In this document: piece after piece, positions 7,800 to 8,903 of the stretch
How positions within the stretch are numbered: position 1 is the stretch's first letter
Layout: each line of letters opens with the position of its first letter
Assembly: GCF_000966975.1 (NCBI RefSeq)
Contig: NZ_JZWV01000895.1
Span: 1 to 8,903 of the forward strand
Direction: 5' to 3'
Source of the DNA: Streptomyces katrae
GTDB lineage: Bacteria > Actinomycetota > Actinomycetes > Streptomycetales > Streptomycetaceae
DNA: 8,903 nucleotides
The notes under the pieces: generated by a model
Seen by the model: the letters and a program-made list of their open reading frames with translations, nothing else
The model's database searches: none
Told to the model about the DNA's origin: nothing
Translations under genes and position numbers: made by a program

Positions 7800-8615
7800 T
7801 TCCGCCGGCCGTACGCCGGCCCGCCGGGCCATGGCCACGGCCGCCAGGGTGGAGTGCACCCCGAGCTTGCCCAGCACGTTCTGCATGTGGGTGCGGACGG
7901 TGTGCGGGGACAGGAACAGCCGCGCCGCCACGTCCTTGCGGCCCAGCCCCGCCACCATGCAGCGCAGCACCTCGTGCTCGCGCGGGGTGAGGGACTCCAC
8001 GAGCCGCTCGCTGTCGGTGCGGTGCTTGCGGGCGGCCGTCAGCTCCCGCAGCACCCCGGTGAGCAGCGCGGGCGCCAGATGGGTCTCCTCGCGCAGCACC
8101 CCCCGGATCACGGCGAGCAGCCGCGACAGCGAGCAGTCCTTCGCCACCCACCCGGAGGCCCCGGCCTGCAGGGCGAGGGCGGCGCGGCGGGGGTCGTCCC
8201 GCTCGGCGAGGACCACCGTACGGACGCCGGGGTGGGCGGTGCGCACCCCGGCGACCAGCGCGATCCCGTCCGCCGGCGGCGGGGACGGGGCACCCGGCGC
8301 CCGCTGGCCGGGTACGGGCAGGACCGCGCCCATGCCCGCGCCGGCCGCCGTACCGGGCGGGCCGGGTGTTCCCGGCGGGCCCGCGGCTCCCGGCACGGCC
8401 GGGGGCGCCGGTGCGCCGGCCGCGCCGAGGTCGGCGTCGACGAGCAGCACGTCGAAGCGGCGGCCTTCGGCGGCCGCGCGCTCCAGGCAGCGCTGGGCCG
8501 CGGGACCGCTGCCGGCCGCGGACACGTCCACGTCCGGCTCGGCCGCGAGCGCGGCTGCGAGAGATTCGGCGAAGATGCGGTGGTCGTCGACCACCAGGAC
8601 CCGGATACGAACCAC
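7758..8615 (-). CDS. NarL/LuxR-type response regulator with Pro/Gly-rich receiver insertion
   Basis: A 285-residue transcription factor of the NarL/FixJ class. The receiver opens with MVRIRVLVVDDHRIFAESLAAAL (acidic pair Asp10/Asp11), has the phospho-acceptor candidate Asp60 in VLLVDADL, and ends with GASGWVAKD (conserved Lys159). The C-terminal LuxR helix-turn-helix spans about 209-266: LTPREHEVLRCM, KDVAARLFLSPHTVRTHMQNVLGKLGV. Two oddities stand out. About 50 residues (64-115) rich in Pro, Gly and Ala, including GPPGTPGPPGTA, are inserted after the phosphorylation strand. The switch residue, normally Thr or Ser, is Ala137 (VVLAERD). The start is GTG 8615, just ahead of the conserved VRIRVLVVDD and preceded by a GGGGG run; an ATG at 8711 would add an unconserved Gly/Arg-rich leader. 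No histidine kinase is present in the window, so it may be an orphan regulator. Confidence 0.88.
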   Translation of the reverse strand: MVRIRVLVVDDHRIFAESLAAALAAEPDVDVSAAGSGPAAQRCLERAAAEGRRFDVLLVDADLGAAGAPAPPAVPGAAGPPGTPGPPGTAAGAGMGAVLPVPGQRAPGAPSPPPADGIALVAGVRTAHPGVRTVVLAERDDPRRAALALQAGASGWVAKDCSLSRLLAVIRGVLREETHLAPALLTGVLRELTAARKHRTDSERLVESLTPREHEVLRCMVAGLGRKDVAARLFLSPHTVRTHMQNVLGKLGVHSTLAAVAMARRAGVRPAELSGDVVERSGQLA

Positions 8616-8903
8616 AAAACCCCCAAGGGTCGGGGAACGGACGACTACGGGTACGACGCCCGGCCGGGTGGCCCACGGGCCGCCGCGGCCGCCGCCGCGA
8701 CTTCTGTGCACCTACCCGGGACCGGACGCCGTACCCGGCGTGTCTCGACCCCTGAATCAACACCGGCCCCCACCGGCGTCACTCATCAGCGTAGGGCGGG
8801 CGACGCCCCGTGGTTGGCCGAATAGCAGAAGTTTTCCGAGCGGATTTCGGGTCGCAGGCTCCGCAACGGCCTTCGCGGTGGCCGGATTTCAACTGTCCGG
8901 AAG
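8616..8903. other. Upstream region of response-regulator gene; no gene recognised
   Basis: These 288 bases to the window edge hold the leader and promoter of the response-regulator gene. I found no convincing -35/-10 pair on the minus strand and no recognisable protein on either strand. Composition changes at about 8810, beyond which the sequence is less GC-rich (for example AATAGCAGAAGTTTTCC), as expected of regulatory DNA. A short inverted repeat, CCGGA (8882-8886) with TCCGG (8896-8900), is at the edge and could be chance. Confidence 0.4.

Noticed and set aside
7854..8825. Plus-strand 323-codon frame antisense to the response regulator
   Set aside because: His/Gly/Arg-rich shadow translation; the minus strand carries clear receiver and LuxR domains.
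8882..8900. Inverted repeat CCGGA-N9-TCCGG at the right edge as an operator
   Set aside because: The arms are only five bases, GC-rich and without any neighbouring gene to interpret them.

Overview
The window is high-GC actinobacterial chromosome, almost certainly Streptomyces or a close relative. The evidence is third-codon-position G/C saturation, the protein sequences themselves, and a gene order that I recall from the Streptomyces coelicolor SCO312x-SCO313x region (rplY, pth, ppc, desaturase, TetR, tam, tamR, orphan response regulator). That match is from memory and was not searched. The first 18 bases are not genomic: they match the end of the Nextera (Tn5 mosaic-end) adapter, so this is the untrimmed left edge of a draft contig.

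Layout. Bases 19-240 hold the C-terminal end of ribosomal protein L25 (rplY), followed by a long hairpin and pth, peptidyl-tRNA hydrolase (340-930). A strong hairpin at 953-982 separates pth from the convergent ppc, phosphoenolpyruvate carboxylase (3786-1000, minus). A 347-base divergent intergenic region leads to a membrane fatty-acid desaturase (4134-5114) and an overlapping TetR-family regulator (5111-5785). Just upstream of this pair lie two near-identical 14-bp palindromic elements, which are good candidates for the TetR operator. Two stacked hairpins (5794-5881) end the operon against the convergent minus-strand pair tam (7155-6289) and a VOC-fold gene (6292-5918), which overlap by 4 bp. 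Divergent from tam is the MarR-family gene tamR (7302-7799); the shared 146-base gap carries a palindrome overlapping a consensus TTGACA -35 box. The last gene is a NarL/LuxR-type response regulator (8615-7758, minus), whose 3' end overlaps tamR by 42 bp.

How the genes work together. The left part is housekeeping translation plus anaplerosis (PEP carboxylase makes oxaloacetate). The desaturase/TetR pair looks like a self-contained membrane-fluidity circuit. tam/tamR is, from published work on S. coelicolor, a citrate- and aconitate-sensing circuit that removes the aconitase inhibitor trans-aconitate by methylation; the VOC gene appears to be a translationally coupled partner of unknown substrate. 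The response regulator has no kinase beside it inside the window. Its receiver domain carries an odd proline/glycine-rich, collagen-like insertion.

Most of the window is ordinary conserved chromosome. I see no prophage, insertion sequence, CRISPR array, tRNA or rRNA. The most interesting items are the receiver-domain insertion, the tandem desaturase operators, the tam-VOC coupling and the adapter artefact.
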